The notes under the pieces were generated by a model that searched no databases, was not told the origin of the DNA, and saw nothing but the letters and a program-made list of their open reading frames with translations. A stretch of 64,000 nt of DNA, taken from positions 73,679-137,678 of the forward strand of contig QANU01031401.1 of the NCBI GenBank assembly GCA_003254905.1. Direction: 5' to 3'. Position 1 is the stretch's first letter. Each line of letters opens with the position of its first letter. Below, piece by piece: positions 40,773-53,276 of this stretch. The position numbers and the translations under genes were made by a program. This DNA is from Nissolia schottii. Lineage: Eukaryota > Streptophyta > Magnoliopsida > Fabales > Fabaceae.

Positions 40773-43589
40773 TGTAACCCCCCACTTTTCCACGCTATTA
40801 CAAGCACTGTCCCTATAAGCCCTATATCTCAAAACCATTTCAATATTTCTTGTAATTTAGAAAACCCTAAATTGAGCCATTCAAATTCAATTTCCAAGGA
40901 AGCCAACTCCCCTTAGGTTTTCCCTTGAAGCTCCTTAGAGAAGTAAATTCTCTAAGTCCCACAAAACCTAATCAAGAACTCTCCTTTTTTGTCAACTGCA
41001 AGCCGAACTCTCGGATGGAAATCTTGTATTTCCTTCACCGACGCGTTCTTAACTTCATCATTGCATCCACCATCCATTTATCACTCTCTTATCCTTCTTA
41101 CTGCTATTCTCACCTCCTTTATTTTAAAGAAAATCCTCAAGATAGGTCTTCTTTTCCTTGACTAATCGCCTAACGAACCCACGCGTGTGACGCGTGTTTG
41201 TCACTTCTTCACCACACATTGGAAAAAACCCCATTTCCTTCAAAAGAAAAAGATTTAAAAGTAAAACACAATACACTTCCATAATACTCTAAATGAATAA
41301 AATCTTAGGTCACTGGTTTCCTTCTTATTCTGTGATGCACGCGCATCCGAGAACTTACACCTCAGATTTCCTTGTTATTAGAGTAAAAACCCGCTGAACC
41401 GAGATACACTTAGGAATTACCTTCAAAACCTCTCATGTTATCAAAATTATACATTGAGATACTTATTCTAGATGCTATGAGGTCAACCGGGTGTTTAGAA
41501 AAGGCGAAAAACATTTCCCGAGTTGCTAGTTGCCCGATAAGCCTCGTTGGCCAACTGATGGCCTCGGTAACCCCATATTAGTGCCTGTATTACCAAGAAA
41601 TATCTTGAAATAGATTCATATATCATTTAAAGGTCCTAAAACATCCTAGTTCCACCTTAGAACCGTTTTAGAAAATTATGCTCTTTCTCATGAGTAACTG
41701 TTATAGGATTACGCATGGTCTTCCGTATAACTCTCTGTTCCCTCTATAAATCATTCCGTGGACGAGATAATTATGTGAAAAGTGATTTATTAGGATTTAG
41801 AATCTAAATCACTGCGCTATGTCAAGAATAACTATCAAGGTAATAGTTTCGAATCCTCACAGGGATTCGTAAGCTCTCGAAATCAATTATCTTTTGACGC
41901 CGGAATTAAATTAATTTCTAAACAGTATTAGTGAAACATACTTTTATGAAAGTTGATTCACAAGTACCATTAATTAATTTAATTCCCTCATTAAAAATAT
42001 TTTTAGATGATGTCCTTATGCTAAATTTTTTTTATAGGATCCCCATTAAATCATCACACATGTATGGCGACACACGTTGCCACACATACCTGGCAAATTA
42101 CGAAACAAATTACACAAGATTCAGCTGAAATTAAAAACAATCATCACAGTCAAAGCTAAGTAGAAACATGGCAACATATAAAGGCAACACGTTCCTTAAT
42201 GCATGGAACCAAAGTAGCATGCATAAGGACACATAATATACGGCCATGTGCTCTTAATTTCCCAATTTTCTTCAACTTAATTTCTATAAATTAAAGGCAG
42301 CAGCTGAAGCATATGCTCAGCTCATTCATTCATTTCATTTCTACATATATATGAGCAACCAAACTGAACTAAGTTCATTAGCTTTCCTATGATTCATACT
42401 TCTCGGTTTCTTTCTTTATTGCTTTCTTTCTTGCTTTCAATTCTTTCTTCTATGGACGGAAAGCACTCAGCTGAACCATCATAATTTCAATTCATTTAAT
42501 CCATACATGAAAGCAAGCAAAGCCTAGACGTGGCAAACTCCATGCTATTTCACGGATTTGCTTCCTTTATTTCCTTAGTTACAATTCCTTGTTTTATTTC
42601 CTTTCTTGCATTAAGCAACCTTGGCTTAATCACACACACATTCAGCCTTATTTCTTCCTTTTCTTTCCTTTTAAACCAAGAGAAAAACACCACATAATTA
42701 TCTCTCAAGCTCAAGCCAAAACCGGTTACATATAGCATCATTTTCCTTGCAAAATTCTATCATTTTCCCAAAGGCAAATCCGTGGCCTCATCATCTTTAT
42801 TTTCTCTAGATTTTCTCAAGCTTTTCTTGAGGAAAACCGTGGCAAACATTGCCAAGGATCATCCATCAACAAGCCAAGCAAGCAAGGCATGCAAGCTAGG
42901 CAAAGGAGCAAGCAAAGCTAGGCCAAGGAAGAAGCCAAGTCAAGCCAAGTTTGCTCCAAGTTCATCATCAAAACCGCCATCATCATCGCCCTTGGGGATT
43001 ATTTGCATGCAAGATTTGGAGCCTCTCCAAAGCCATACAAGGAGCTTTCTTAATGTAGCCAAGTTCCCGTCATGTTTTCTTAAGAGTGGGTAATTCGAAA
43101 CTCCACTACTCAAGTGGCTTTGTTCTTATGTATTGTGATAGTTTTGCCTTATATATGATATTCGAAATATGTTTTCTGTACACTAAATTGTGCTCATGTG
43201 TTTTCAGGGATGTCTTAAGATAAGTGAGTTTGAGAGAAATTGGTGGAAATTGAGCTAAGAAAACTAAGTCTTGAGGTTGTATGATTACTATGAGTAATTC
43301 AATTGTCAAGATGAAATTTAGCAAGCTTAAGTTTGGTTTCATGCATGTGAGTTTAAGGACCTTTCATTAAGATTTTAAGTTGAGAAAAATATATTTGAGA
43401 GTGCATGAGGATATGTGATAGATTCAGTTACAAGGGCTTAAACTAAGGAGGAATTAAGGTTTTGAAGATAATGCATGTAAGGTTAGAGAAATTTCGACAA
43501 GATTTCAAGTTATGAAAACAAGTTTTGAGAGTAAATAAACATATGGAATGAATTCGAGTATGATGGCCTAATTGAGGTAAGATAAGGTT

Positions 43590-43905
43590 TTGATCCTTAC
43601 AGGAAGGTCTCTGCCCTGTAGGTAGAAACTTGCAGGGTAGGGATGGTAAGTTGTCCTGTAGGTAGAAGCTTGCAGGGGAGAGATAGTCAACAGGACTCCA
43701 TAGGTAGAAGCTTGCGGAGAAGAGAAGGTCTCTGTCCTGTAGGTAGAATCTTGTAGGGGAGAGATAGTTAGTAGTCTTTGTAGGTAGAAGCTTACAGAAA
43801 GTTGAAGGTCAGTAGTCCTGTAGGTAGAAGCTTACATGATAGTCTTTGTAGGTAGAAGCTTATAGAGAAATGAAGATTAATGTTCCTGTAGGTGGATGCT
43901 TATAG
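43590..43905. repeat. Short tandem repeat in LTR (CCTGTAGGTAGAAGCTTGC type)
   Basis: About eight or nine copies spaced 25-50 bp. The LTR at 50200 carries the reverse complement of a related repeat at 51080-51400. Confidence 0.8.
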
Positions 43906-44503
43906 GGAAAATGATATGAGAAGATGTATGTAAAGAGGCACTAACAAGAAAGAAAGACTTTACAAGGATCACCTATACGAGAATTAGAGATGCAAGCAAG
44001 ATATGACCTAAAGTCACGAATAGAGCGTAGTAAGCACAGAAGGTTTTCCTATGATAAGTAAGTGAAAGAATAGATTCCTCAATCACCTAGTAAACTAGTT
44101 AAATCTGCTCAGGACTAGCGGGATTAATAATAACCAGTAGGGTTGTTAGTATGATATGTCACCTAGAGACCCTGAGCAGGCGGAATCATAATTGAGTAGA
44201 AAACAAAGAATGAACCCCAATGTTTCCCACTGAGGAAGCAATGTTCTCACCCCCACTCCTTTATGGTTCCAGGTTAGCACGACAAGTATGTCGAGGTGGT
44301 GTAGGCATCGGAGGACGCGCAAAGAATTGGGCGTCAAAGGATTCCGAGGAAGTAAAGGACGATATCTCATGCTTTATAATTGAATTAGCTAAGGGAACTA
44401 GACAAGCCCTTAGCCCTTAGGAGAAGTAAATGTATCATGTATAATTAAATTTGTAATTATGTATTATTACTCAAATGTGAACTTGTGTTATGGACCGGAT
44501 GAT

Positions 44504-44518
<15 letters not shown>

Positions 44519-44552
<34 letters not shown>
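44519..44552. repeat. (TG)n(TA)n microsatellite
   Basis: GT run passing into about 16 TA units inside the plus-oriented LTR. Confidence 0.9.
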
Positions 44553-44554
<2 letters not shown>

Positions 44555-44939
44555 TGAAATACTCGGTAGAGTATCCAATCGATTAGTTATTCTTTAAGTC
44601 CAATGGGACTCTATCGCTTGCATATCTATATGATTTCTCGAACACGTACGGCTCATATTTTATGTAAGAAAGGGAAAAAGTTTTGAAACGATCCATATTT
44701 TCGAGTAAGAAATATTTGCAAAGCTAAAAGTAGGGGCTAGAAATAACTCAACCAAAGCAGATAACAATCCTATGATTGTTTACTACTATAGTGTGAGCAG
44801 TTAGCAGAGGTGTTACAGTTGTAACAGGCTAGGAGATTTTTGAAGTTGTTGCTATTTCTCCTGAGAATCTTAATGGCACACTGACCAAACCATGTCTACA
44901 ATAAGCTCAGTCAACCTGACCTGATGTTGTGAGGTCCTC

Positions 44940-45150
44940 ATGTCCAAGTGGGACCTCGTAGGTCCTTGCTGGACCTCTCGAGAGTTGGACTTCACGGAGT
45001 TGGACCTCGTAGAGGTTGGACCTAACGGAGTTAGACTTCGCGGAGTTGGACTTCATAGAGTTTGGAGCTCACAAAGTTAGACCTCGTGGAGTTGGACCTT
45101 TTAGAGGTTGGAGCTCATGGAGTTGGATCTTTTGGAGTTGGACCTTCAAC
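44940..45150. repeat. Minisatellite GGAGTTGGACCTCGTAGA type
   Basis: About twelve degenerate copies of an 16-19 bp unit built around GAGTTGGACCT. It lies just outside the 3' end of the plus-oriented LTR. Non-coding. Confidence 0.8.
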
Positions 45151-46785
45151 ACAATTAGCCTCAATTAGCCGGTAACAATGTTCATGCATGTCCTCTCACG
45201 ATTAAATTTAACAGTAAATCTGGCTCACTGATTTTAACATTTTTTACGTGTAAATTTTAAAACCGGTTAGAACTAGTTAAAATCAATTTTGAACCGGTTA
45301 CCGTCCCTTAGGGCATTTATTATGAAATCAATAAGATGTAACTTTATATTGAAAAAATAAAAAATGTGAAGTATTTAATGTATTAAAAAAATTAAAAAAC
45401 ATTTCATCTCAAGTTTTTTAACAAGTGCCCTGAAGGAACTTGTTAGCTTAACCTTTTTAAAATATGTGGGCTGAGTCATAATTTAGACCAAAGTTAATCA
45501 TTTGCATTGAAAAGAAAAAAGATACTTGTAGGTCACTTTTATTTTGTGTCACTTCAATGATGTAACATTAATGTGACAATGATTAGGCTAAAATAAAGGA
45601 CCCATGGAGAGACACTTACTAAAAATGTTTTTAGGCCCTGTTGTTTGTTAAAAAAAAAACCCGAAAGCATAAACCGCAAGTTTAGTTCCAACTTAATCAG
45701 AAAACGTATTAGGATTAAACGTACTCATACACTTATAGATTACGGTTTTAGTAACAAGTTTCAAAACATGAGTTAATTAAGAAGTCAAACTTTTTGAGTA
45801 ATTAAGTTTTTTAAGTTTTTAATTCATTAATATTTTAAGATGATTCGTTCTTATGTTGAAAAAGGAATGAGTTTGCCTCAACCTTCCAAGTGACATTATT
45901 ATGCCGAGACTTTTTTTTGTTTGTTGAAAATATTATGCCAAGTTTGACATGATAATTGGGTAAGACAATGGCAAGAATGGTAATACGTCTCAATTGTGCT
46001 AAGGGTGGTACCTGCAAAGTCACTCTAACGTTTAAGTTAGTCTCGTTATGATTTGAGTGAAGGTACAAATAAAGATACCTTACCTCTTGCACATAGGATT
46101 TGTAACTTACATAAATATATCATGTAAGTTGTTTAATTAATAATTAAACACAATTAAATGTGATTTATGTTCACTTTATAATAAAACAAATGAAAAAATA
46201 TCTTAAAATACAACTTAATTCATAACTTAATTTTTATGACACTTTATTATGCACACATTACTCTCTAATTCAATAAAACATAACTCAATTATTATAAATA
46301 TATAAGATTAGCTTAATAAAATTCAATTTATATTGTTTAACATAGACAAGTGAACTAAGTATCTAAAAAAAAAGTTATAAAACTTGTACATTTTGAGGAA
46401 AAAAAAAACAAAGTGTGAATTTAAAATCGTAAACTCATGAATTCACAATTGATTTTTATCGAGTTTACTTAAACTCGTACGAGTTTATCCAAAAAAAAAA
46501 GTTTATACAAGAGTTAACTCATTTTTATGTTATAAGATTGTAAATCTGTAAGAATTTAAGATTTACCTCAAGAGTTTAGTAATCACGACGTCGAGGCCTT
46601 CTAGCAAAAAAGCATCAAAATTTCTACAATAAATTTCTTAAGCTTACTCGTTAATAAAACCCCACAAAAAAAGATTAAATATCACAAATCAAACTAAGTG
46701 GAATCATGCGCTTTCTCAGTCCGTCACTGGCTGGCCCCGTACCCTTTTTCCTTCCTTGTAACATGCTTAATCTTATCCGCGGCTC
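45151..46785. other. AT-rich spacer upstream of MYB-a
   Basis: No gene. At about 46003-46045 it shares a dispersed repeat with 18298-18342. At about 46430-46590 it has AAACTCGTACGAGTTT-type words like the hAT element at 17442-18157, probably a worn relative without clear ends. Confidence 0.4.
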
Positions 46786-46793
46786 TATTTAAG
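46786..46793 (+). promoter_or_regulatory. TATA box of MYB-a
   Basis: CTATTTAAG at 138 bp before the MYB-a ATG, in good position for a leader of about 105 nt. Confidence 0.55.
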
Positions 46794-46923
46794 TACCCAT
46801 TGCCCCCCCAATAAGCGAAACTAACAATCAACAATAGCACAAATCCCACTTCTTCAATACCCCTTTCTTTCATATCTTTAAAACCCAAACTGGCACAGAG
46901 ACGTGTCTAGTGTGACAAGAGGC

Positions 46924-48671
46924 ATGGACGTTAACGTTAGGGAGAGTGGGTCTGCAGCACAGGCACAGGCGCAACAGATTGAAAACGAGACGATGGCCCT
47001 CAGAAGAGGTCCATGGACGGTCGATGAGGACACCATCCTCGCCAATTATATCTCCACACACGGCGAGGGTCACTGGAATTCCGTGGCACGCTGTGCAGGC
47101 ACGTGTACCTTCTTCTAACTCTTTACCATCACATGGTCATTCATAATCACTTTCGGACTTGACCAAACAACGGCTTTAGTATCTGCTCGTGCATGCACGT
47201 AGCTCAGTCGTCGTCGTCGTTACTTTAGTTACCATAGCTTATATCACAACGGATGAACATATTTTACGTTGTCACGTAGCTGTTCTTTTCAATTCTCATG
47301 AGAAAACAACGATCTGAAAACTAACTACGCGTACAGGTCTGACGAGAAGCGGGAAAAGTTGCAGACTAAGGTGGCTAAACTACTTGCGCCCCGACGTGCG
47401 CCGCGGCAACATCACGCTCCAAGAACAAATATTGATTCTCGACCTCCATTCTCGGTGGGGCAATAGGTAAATTTCCCACTCCCCATCAGTTGTTAAGTGT
47501 CTTCTAGCAAGCATCTCTGCGTCTAATTAGTCTTGAAAAGTTAAGACACGCTTTTGTGTACAAAGCATCTCGGACCCACGCGAGCATGACGTAGAGCAGC
47601 CACCACGGAGAAGACGATGGAGAGCACCCACGCACGCGAGACCCGCGAGCAGAGAGAAGAGAGAAGCTGCCTGCGGCGACGGCGGCGTGTGGGAGACGAT
47701 GTGGTGGGGAGAAGGGGCGGGTGGTGGTCGTGGACGAAGATTGCTGCAGATTGATTTGGGGATTTTGGGGGGATTAGGTTTGCAAATTTTGGTTTTTAAT
47801 TTTTTTTTTTTAAAATGGGTCGCGTTCTGGGTTCAGGTTGGACCCAAAAAAAGGGGCTCGGCCACGTGGAGGATCCACGTGTGACACCTCGTCAGCGACG
47901 TCAAGTAACACGTTAGCACCGTCACTCTCCCACCGTCAACAGGAACCAAAATCAAATTTTCATATTTTACAGGAATTAAAATCAAATTTTTTCATATTAC
48001 AGGAGTTAAAAACTTAATTAACCCAAAAATAAATAATTCAACCTTATAATTGAATTAATTCTATAATTTTATTAGATTATTCCGAACAAAGAGATTCAGA
48101 CCTTGACACAATTGACTCATCTTTCTTTCATTCAAAACAACCTGAATGTTTTTTTTATAGGTGGTCCAAGATTGCTCGGCACCTGCCGGGAAGGACGGAC
48201 AACGAAATCAAGAACTACTGGCGGACGAGGGTGATAAGGCAGGCGAAGCAGCTCAAGTGCGACGCGAACAGCGAGCAGTTCAGAGACGCCTTGCGCTACG
48301 TGTGGATGCCACGATTGCTCGAGAGGGCTCGCCCGTCTCCATCCCAAGCATCTCTCGAGCAGCGGCACGAGAAACAGCAGGACCCAAACGCAACCTTGCA
48401 CGGTTCTGATGAGTTCCAGGTTCCTTCGAACTCGGACGGCGGCGATTCTTCTTCGGAGCCGTTGTTGGGCGGCCGTGATGTTTCGGTCCAAAGCGGTGGG
48501 AGTCAGTGGTCAACTTTCATTAGTCGCTTGTTTGAACAGGGGAGCGATGGTGGTGGTAGTGGAAGAGGTGGGGACTCACTAGAGAGTGGGTTGTGGAACG
48601 ATGAGAGCACGTGGTTTTTGCAGCAACAGCTTTCCGATGACCTCGAAGTGAAGATCAATTCCCTTGCGTGA
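46924..48671 (+). CDS. R2R3-MYB transcription factor, subgroup 20 (MYB-a), 271 aa
   Basis: Nuclear DNA-binding regulator. Exons: 46924-47098, 47337-47466 and 48161-48671. R2 covers about residues 28-78 with its three tryptophans (GPW, GHW, RLRW). R3 covers about 79-126, with Ile in place of its first Trp as usual, then WGNRW and NYW. After R3 comes [28 protein letters not shown], the mark of subgroup 20 (Arabidopsis MYB2, 62, 78, 108, 112, 116). The C-terminus carries [12 protein letters not shown], like the tail of MYB2. That subgroup acts in stress, jasmonate and phosphate responses. The first in-frame ATG (46924) was taken. Intron 1 appears to use a GC donor (CAG then GCACGT); no GT donor nearby keeps the reading frame. 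Intron 2 carries a repeat insertion. MYB-b at 63147 is the paralogue. Confidence 0.93.
47790..48023. mobile_element. Single Mutator-like terminal repeat in MYB-a intron 2
   Basis: Matches the right inverted end of the element at 10321-15508: a GGGTC stretch, a CCACGTGGAGGATCCACGTG palindrome, CGTCAGCG, two ACAGGAATTAAAATC modules, and an end in TTAATTAACCC. No matching left end lies in the intron, so this is a truncated or single-ended copy. The ~300 bp before it (about 47550-47790, GC-rich) may be its interior. Confidence 0.6.
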
Positions 48672-50199
48672 CGCGTCGCCCAATCCACGGTGCGAAGACT
48701 TTGATGTACAAATTAGTATAGGTAAGCTAATGAGTAGGTCATAGAGTCATAGGTATAATTTGGCATAATTAGGGGATGAATACTGTGTAAGATTATTTTA
48801 CTCTCTAGGTAATGTGGTCCATATAACTTATAGTGGTATTAACTTTAATAAAAGGGAATAAAGATGATGACAATTGATTCTATAAAAAATGATAGAGTTA
48901 GTAGAGAGTATTTTGGTAAAATTGACTCTCCCCTCTCCCTTATAAATAAGATGGCGTTACTCAAAGAAAAACAAGAGAATTTAAAGATTCCAAAGAATTC
49001 AGAAATCATTAGGGTTTGAGGTCTACCTCACCATCAGAAGAGGTTGAAAGGATCAAAGAAAGATGGAAAAAAAATCCGTTAATACGATTCAATCACGATA
49101 TGGATCCAAGTATGTATTTTTATTCTTAACCTCATTTATAGTGTGATAATCATAAATTTCAAAATCGTTGTTTCAATGAATTGGTAAATTGAAAAATCAC
49201 AACTTACACAATGAATTCAATTTCCTACAGCTGTTGCTACAAACACATTGGAATTGCTTGGTCTATTCACTTTTTAAGTTTCTTTGTGACAAGTTATTGT
49301 TGGTATTAGTTGGTGCTCCTTGTGTATTATTGGGGATGAGGGGGTTGGGCCACGCCCGGGCTTTGCTTCTACGCTTGTTAAATGCACATAATTGGTCTGC
49401 TTTTTAACTTGAAAAGGAGTTTGTGGAATGGAAGCAATCCATGTGTGTTTCATGGGCAGTAGGATATACCGGGCCCTCCCTATCCCAAAATAAAAAGTTT
49501 TAAGTTCCATCTATGAGGTTGACTCAGTCTTTCTATCACTACATTGGTTCCGTGTTTGTATGTGACAAATTTCCTTGTTTTTTTTTTTTCTTGAATTTGG
49601 TTTAAGGTGACAAATTTCTAAAAGTAGAGCAACATGTGAAACGTTGTCAAGTAGAGCACATGTAACACGGCATGTACAGTGTAGCGATAAGCGGAATGAC
49701 GTATAGGAATGCAAGGTGTATATTTGAAATTCAATCAACGTATAGTCAATGTAATTTTATGTATGCTATACACAAATATAAATATGGACACAAATTTCTT
49801 TACTCACATACATAAACTTTTTTAATACTGTTGGGTTCACCAAATTTGGCAATGCGATAATGATTAGAGAGAGTCTATGGATGAATGACAATCAAGAAAT
49901 AAAGCGAAGTAAAAGAGTAATCACGTTGTTGAGCGATGCGATCAGTTTAATTTAGTTGTTGATCAATATGTTGGTAACTCATTCAATGAACATATATAGA
50001 AGGGAGTTAGCAAGTAAGTTGGCCTCGTCATGGTGGTGAAGATTGTGACAAAGGAATAAGCATGAGGGTCGACTATATATTAAAAAATCTTTAGTGATAT
50101 GAGACCATTAGTTGACAAGAATGAAGTTGTCGACATGGTAAGAATCGTGACGAATGAATTAGTAGGGAAGGTCAAGTCTTTGATTTGAACATGAGATGT
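48672..50199. other. Spacer downstream of MYB-a
   Basis: Includes the MYB-a 3' untranslated region. No gene or clear repeat recognised in the rest. Confidence 0.4.
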
Positions 50200-51079
50200 T
50201 GTAACACCCTTACTAACTGCCCACTCCATGGTAGTAAACAATGTTCACAGGGTTTTTATCTGCTGTGTTTGGGTTACCTCTAACCCCTACTTTTAGCTTG
50301 GCAAATATTTCTTACTCGAAAATATGGATCGTTTTCAAAACCTTTTCCCTTTCTTACATAAACTAGGAGCCGTACATGTTCGAGAAAGCATATAGATATA
50401 CAAGCGATAGAGTCCCAATGGACTTAAGCAATAATTAAACTATGGGATATCAATATAGAAGATTTCATGATATAAGTATATGTATATACAATTATCTGGT
50501 CCATAACACAATTACACATTCAAGTAGTAATATATAGTTATACATTCAATTATACTGGTTCATAATACATTTAATTCTCATATGGGTTAAGGGCATAACT
50601 AGTCCCTTTAGCTAATCCAAAACATAAAGCTTGAGCTATTGTCCGTTGCTTCCTTGGAATCCTCTAACGTCCACGCCTTTGCACGTCCTCTGATGTCTAC
50701 TCCGCCTCGATGCACGTGTCATGCTAGCCTGGAACCATAAAGGAGTGAGGGTGAGAACATTGCGTCCTTAGTGGGAAACCTTGGGGGATCATTCTTTGTT
50801 TTCTACTCAATTACGATTCCGTCGCTCAGGGGTCTCTAGGTGCCATATCATGCTAAAACCCTATCTGTTATTATTATTCCTGCTAGTCCTGAGCAGCTTT
50901 AACTAGTTTACTAGGTGATTGAGGAATCTAGTCTCTTGAGTTCCTTAACATAGGAAAAGTTTCTAGGCTTACTACATTCTAATCGTGACTTTAGGTCGTA
51001 TCTTTCTTGCATCTCTTATTCTCGTATATGGGTTCTTCGTGAAATCCTTCTTACTTGTCAATGCCTCTTTATATACATC

Positions 51080-51400
51080 TTCTCATATTCTTTTCCCTGT
51101 AAGCTACCTACCTACAGGAACATTACATATATCTTCTCATATCCTTTTCCTTGTAAGCCACCTACATACAAGAAACAATTCATACATCTTCTCATATCCT
51201 TTTCCCTGTAAGCCACCTACCTATAGGAAACACTGACCGTCCTCTTCCCTGCAAGCCACCTATCGATAGGGAAGTGAACATCTCTGCAAGCCACCCCTCT
51301 TCCCTGCAAGCCACCTACCGATAGGGAAGTGAACATCCCTACAAGCCACCTACCTACAGGAATACTTATCTTTACTTCTCTGCAGGCTTCTACCTACAAA
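51080..51400. repeat. Short tandem repeat in LTR (CCTGTAAGCCACCTACC type)
   Basis: About eight copies at 45-70 bp spacing. Its reverse complement resembles the repeat in the LTR at 43590-43905, so these two copies share a slot type. Confidence 0.8.
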
Positions 51401-51519
51401 AACCTTAGACTTTTCACTATCAGCCTTGTGCCGGGTAGGATAGTAACCATATCTTATCATAGTATCTCATCACGTTTTCAAGGTTCCTCTGACGTCCCTT
51501 CATAACGTCTATGCATATT

Positions 51520-52450
51520 TGATAGGTGAATTTTGTATCCTATTTTATTATTCTATAATTGAACATTGCATACTAAAAATATGTGGTTTTAATGCTTAAT
51601 TAATATGTTTTTCCCATTATCCTCTTTTGTGAGAAATTGAGAAAAATGCAATTTTAAGCATTATTTTATCTTAGAAATTAATGTATAGATTTCTTTTGTT
51701 CTTGTTTAGTTTTCTATTTTAATTGCAGAAAATAAATTGACAAGAGGATCATTGAAGATTTGAAGGAGATTTGATAAGATATAAATTTTGAAGAAGAGAA
51801 TTGAAGACAATATTTGGACCAATGAATGCAAGATTGTAGATCTATCTCTTAGCTTTAATTGGAGATTTGAATCACCTCAATCTGATATCTGTAGCTGAAG
51901 TTATCGCGATTTTACTAACTGATATGCTGAAAGTGCGTGATTTACTCTCACTTTGTGTCAATCCTCTATAAATAAGACATCTTCTCCCAACAATAGACAC
52001 AACTTCATACTCATCCTCCACTTTTATTTTCTGCATTTTTCCCTTTTATTTTATGCACTTAAGGTTTATGTTAGTAGTGCTTATGTATTAGTTCTTCAAG
52101 GATTGTTGGAGTGCTCGCATTGACAACGCAAGCTTCCAACTATTTACGAATTTCTTCAGTTATTTTATTCAGGTTTGTTATTTTAATTCTCTGCTATTTT
52201 CTACCCCCTTCTTCTTATTTATTTATTATGAGCATTTATCCTCCACCCATGGAGGAGTAGTTTCTTAATATCTTGCATGCGGTAATTCTAGATTAGGATT
52301 AATTCGAGGTCTTGTGCTTAATATTTATTCATGATTTGTTCCGCCCTTGATTAGTAATATAGCGATCGCATGTTATTGGTTAGGGTTAATTCTAGGTTGA
52401 TAGATCTTGACGATTGTAGGATTTATTGATTTAGGATTTGGGAACTTTTT
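51520..52450 (+). mobile_element. Second-family LTR nested in the LTR at 50200 (fossil, cut by gap)
   Basis: Begins TGATAGGTGAATTTTG. It has a TATA box (TATAAATAA, about 51967-51975), followed by T-rich transcribed-type sequence. The right end is lost in the gap. The overall look suggests a Tat/Athila-type LTR, but family is uncertain. Confidence 0.45.
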
Positions 52451-53243
52451 NNNNNNNNNNNNNNNNNNNNNNNNNNNNNNNNNNNNNNNNNNNNNNNNNN
52501 NNNNNNNNNNNNNNNNNNNNNNNNNNNNNNNNNNNNNNNNNNNNNNNNNNNNNNNNNNNNNNNNNNNNNNNNNNNNNNNNNNNNNNNNNNNNNNNNNNNN
52601 NNNNNNNNNNNNNNNNNNNNNNNNNNNNNNNNNNNNNNNNNNNNNNNNNNNNNNNNNNNNNNNNNNNNNNNNNNNNNNNNNNNNNNNNNNNNNNNNNNNN
52701 NNNNNNNNNNNNNNNNNNNNNNNNNNNNNNNNNNNNNNNNNNNNNNNNNNNNNNNNNNNNNNNNNNNNNNNNNNNNNNNNNNNNNNNNNNNNNNNNNNNN
52801 NNNNNNNNNNNNNNNNNNNNNNNNNNNNNNNNNNNNNNNNNNNNNNNNNNNNNNNNNNNNNNNNNNNNNNNNNNNNNNNNNNNNNNNNNNNNNNNNNNNN
52901 NNNNNNNNNNNNNNNNNNNNNNNNNNNNNNNNNNNNNNNNNNNNNNNNNNNNNNNNNNNNNNNNNNNNNNNNNNNNNNNNNNNNNNNNNNNNNNNNNNNN
53001 NNNNNNNNNNNNNNNNNNNNNNNNNNNNNNNNNNNNNNNNNNNNNNNNNNNNNNNNNNNNNNNNNNNNNNNNNNNNNNNNNNNNNNNNNNNNNNNNNNNN
53101 NNNNNNNNNNNNNNNNNNNNNNNNNNNNNNNNNNNNNNNNNNNNNNNNNNNNNNNNNNNNNNNNNNNNNNNNNNNNNNNNNNNNNNNNNNNNNNNNNNNN
53201 NNNNNNNNNNNNNNNNNNNNNNNNNNNNNNNNNNNNNNNNNNN
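52451..53243. other. Assembly gap (793 N) with flanking (TA)n
   Basis: Unknown sequence. The run of TA at 53244-53274 on its right side probably caused the assembly break. Confidence 0.99.

Positions 53244-53276
<33 letters not shown>

Larger units (their letters stand above)
40773..44817 (+). mobile_element. LTR-containing block in plus orientation, TGTAACA family (fossil)
   Basis: Ends GTTAGCAGAGGTGTTACA at 44817, the family 3' end, here in plus orientation. The family's 5' modules are recognisable from about 41740, and a TATA-like TATAAATTAAAGG lies at about 42285. The first ~970 bp, from TGTAACCCCCCAC at 40773, is not clearly this family and may be an insertion or another LTR. The variable slot carries a CCTGTAGGTAGAAGCTTGC repeat. 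A low-complexity ORF at 42782-43093 (AAGC-rich) is not a gene. No target duplication was found. Confidence 0.55.

Noticed and set aside
42782-43093. 103-aa lysine/serine-rich ORF
   Set aside because: Low-complexity AAGC-type repeats within an LTR; no domain or codon signal.
46903-46923. Longer N-terminus for MYB-a
   Set aside because: It would need a GTG start; the first ATG is at 46924.
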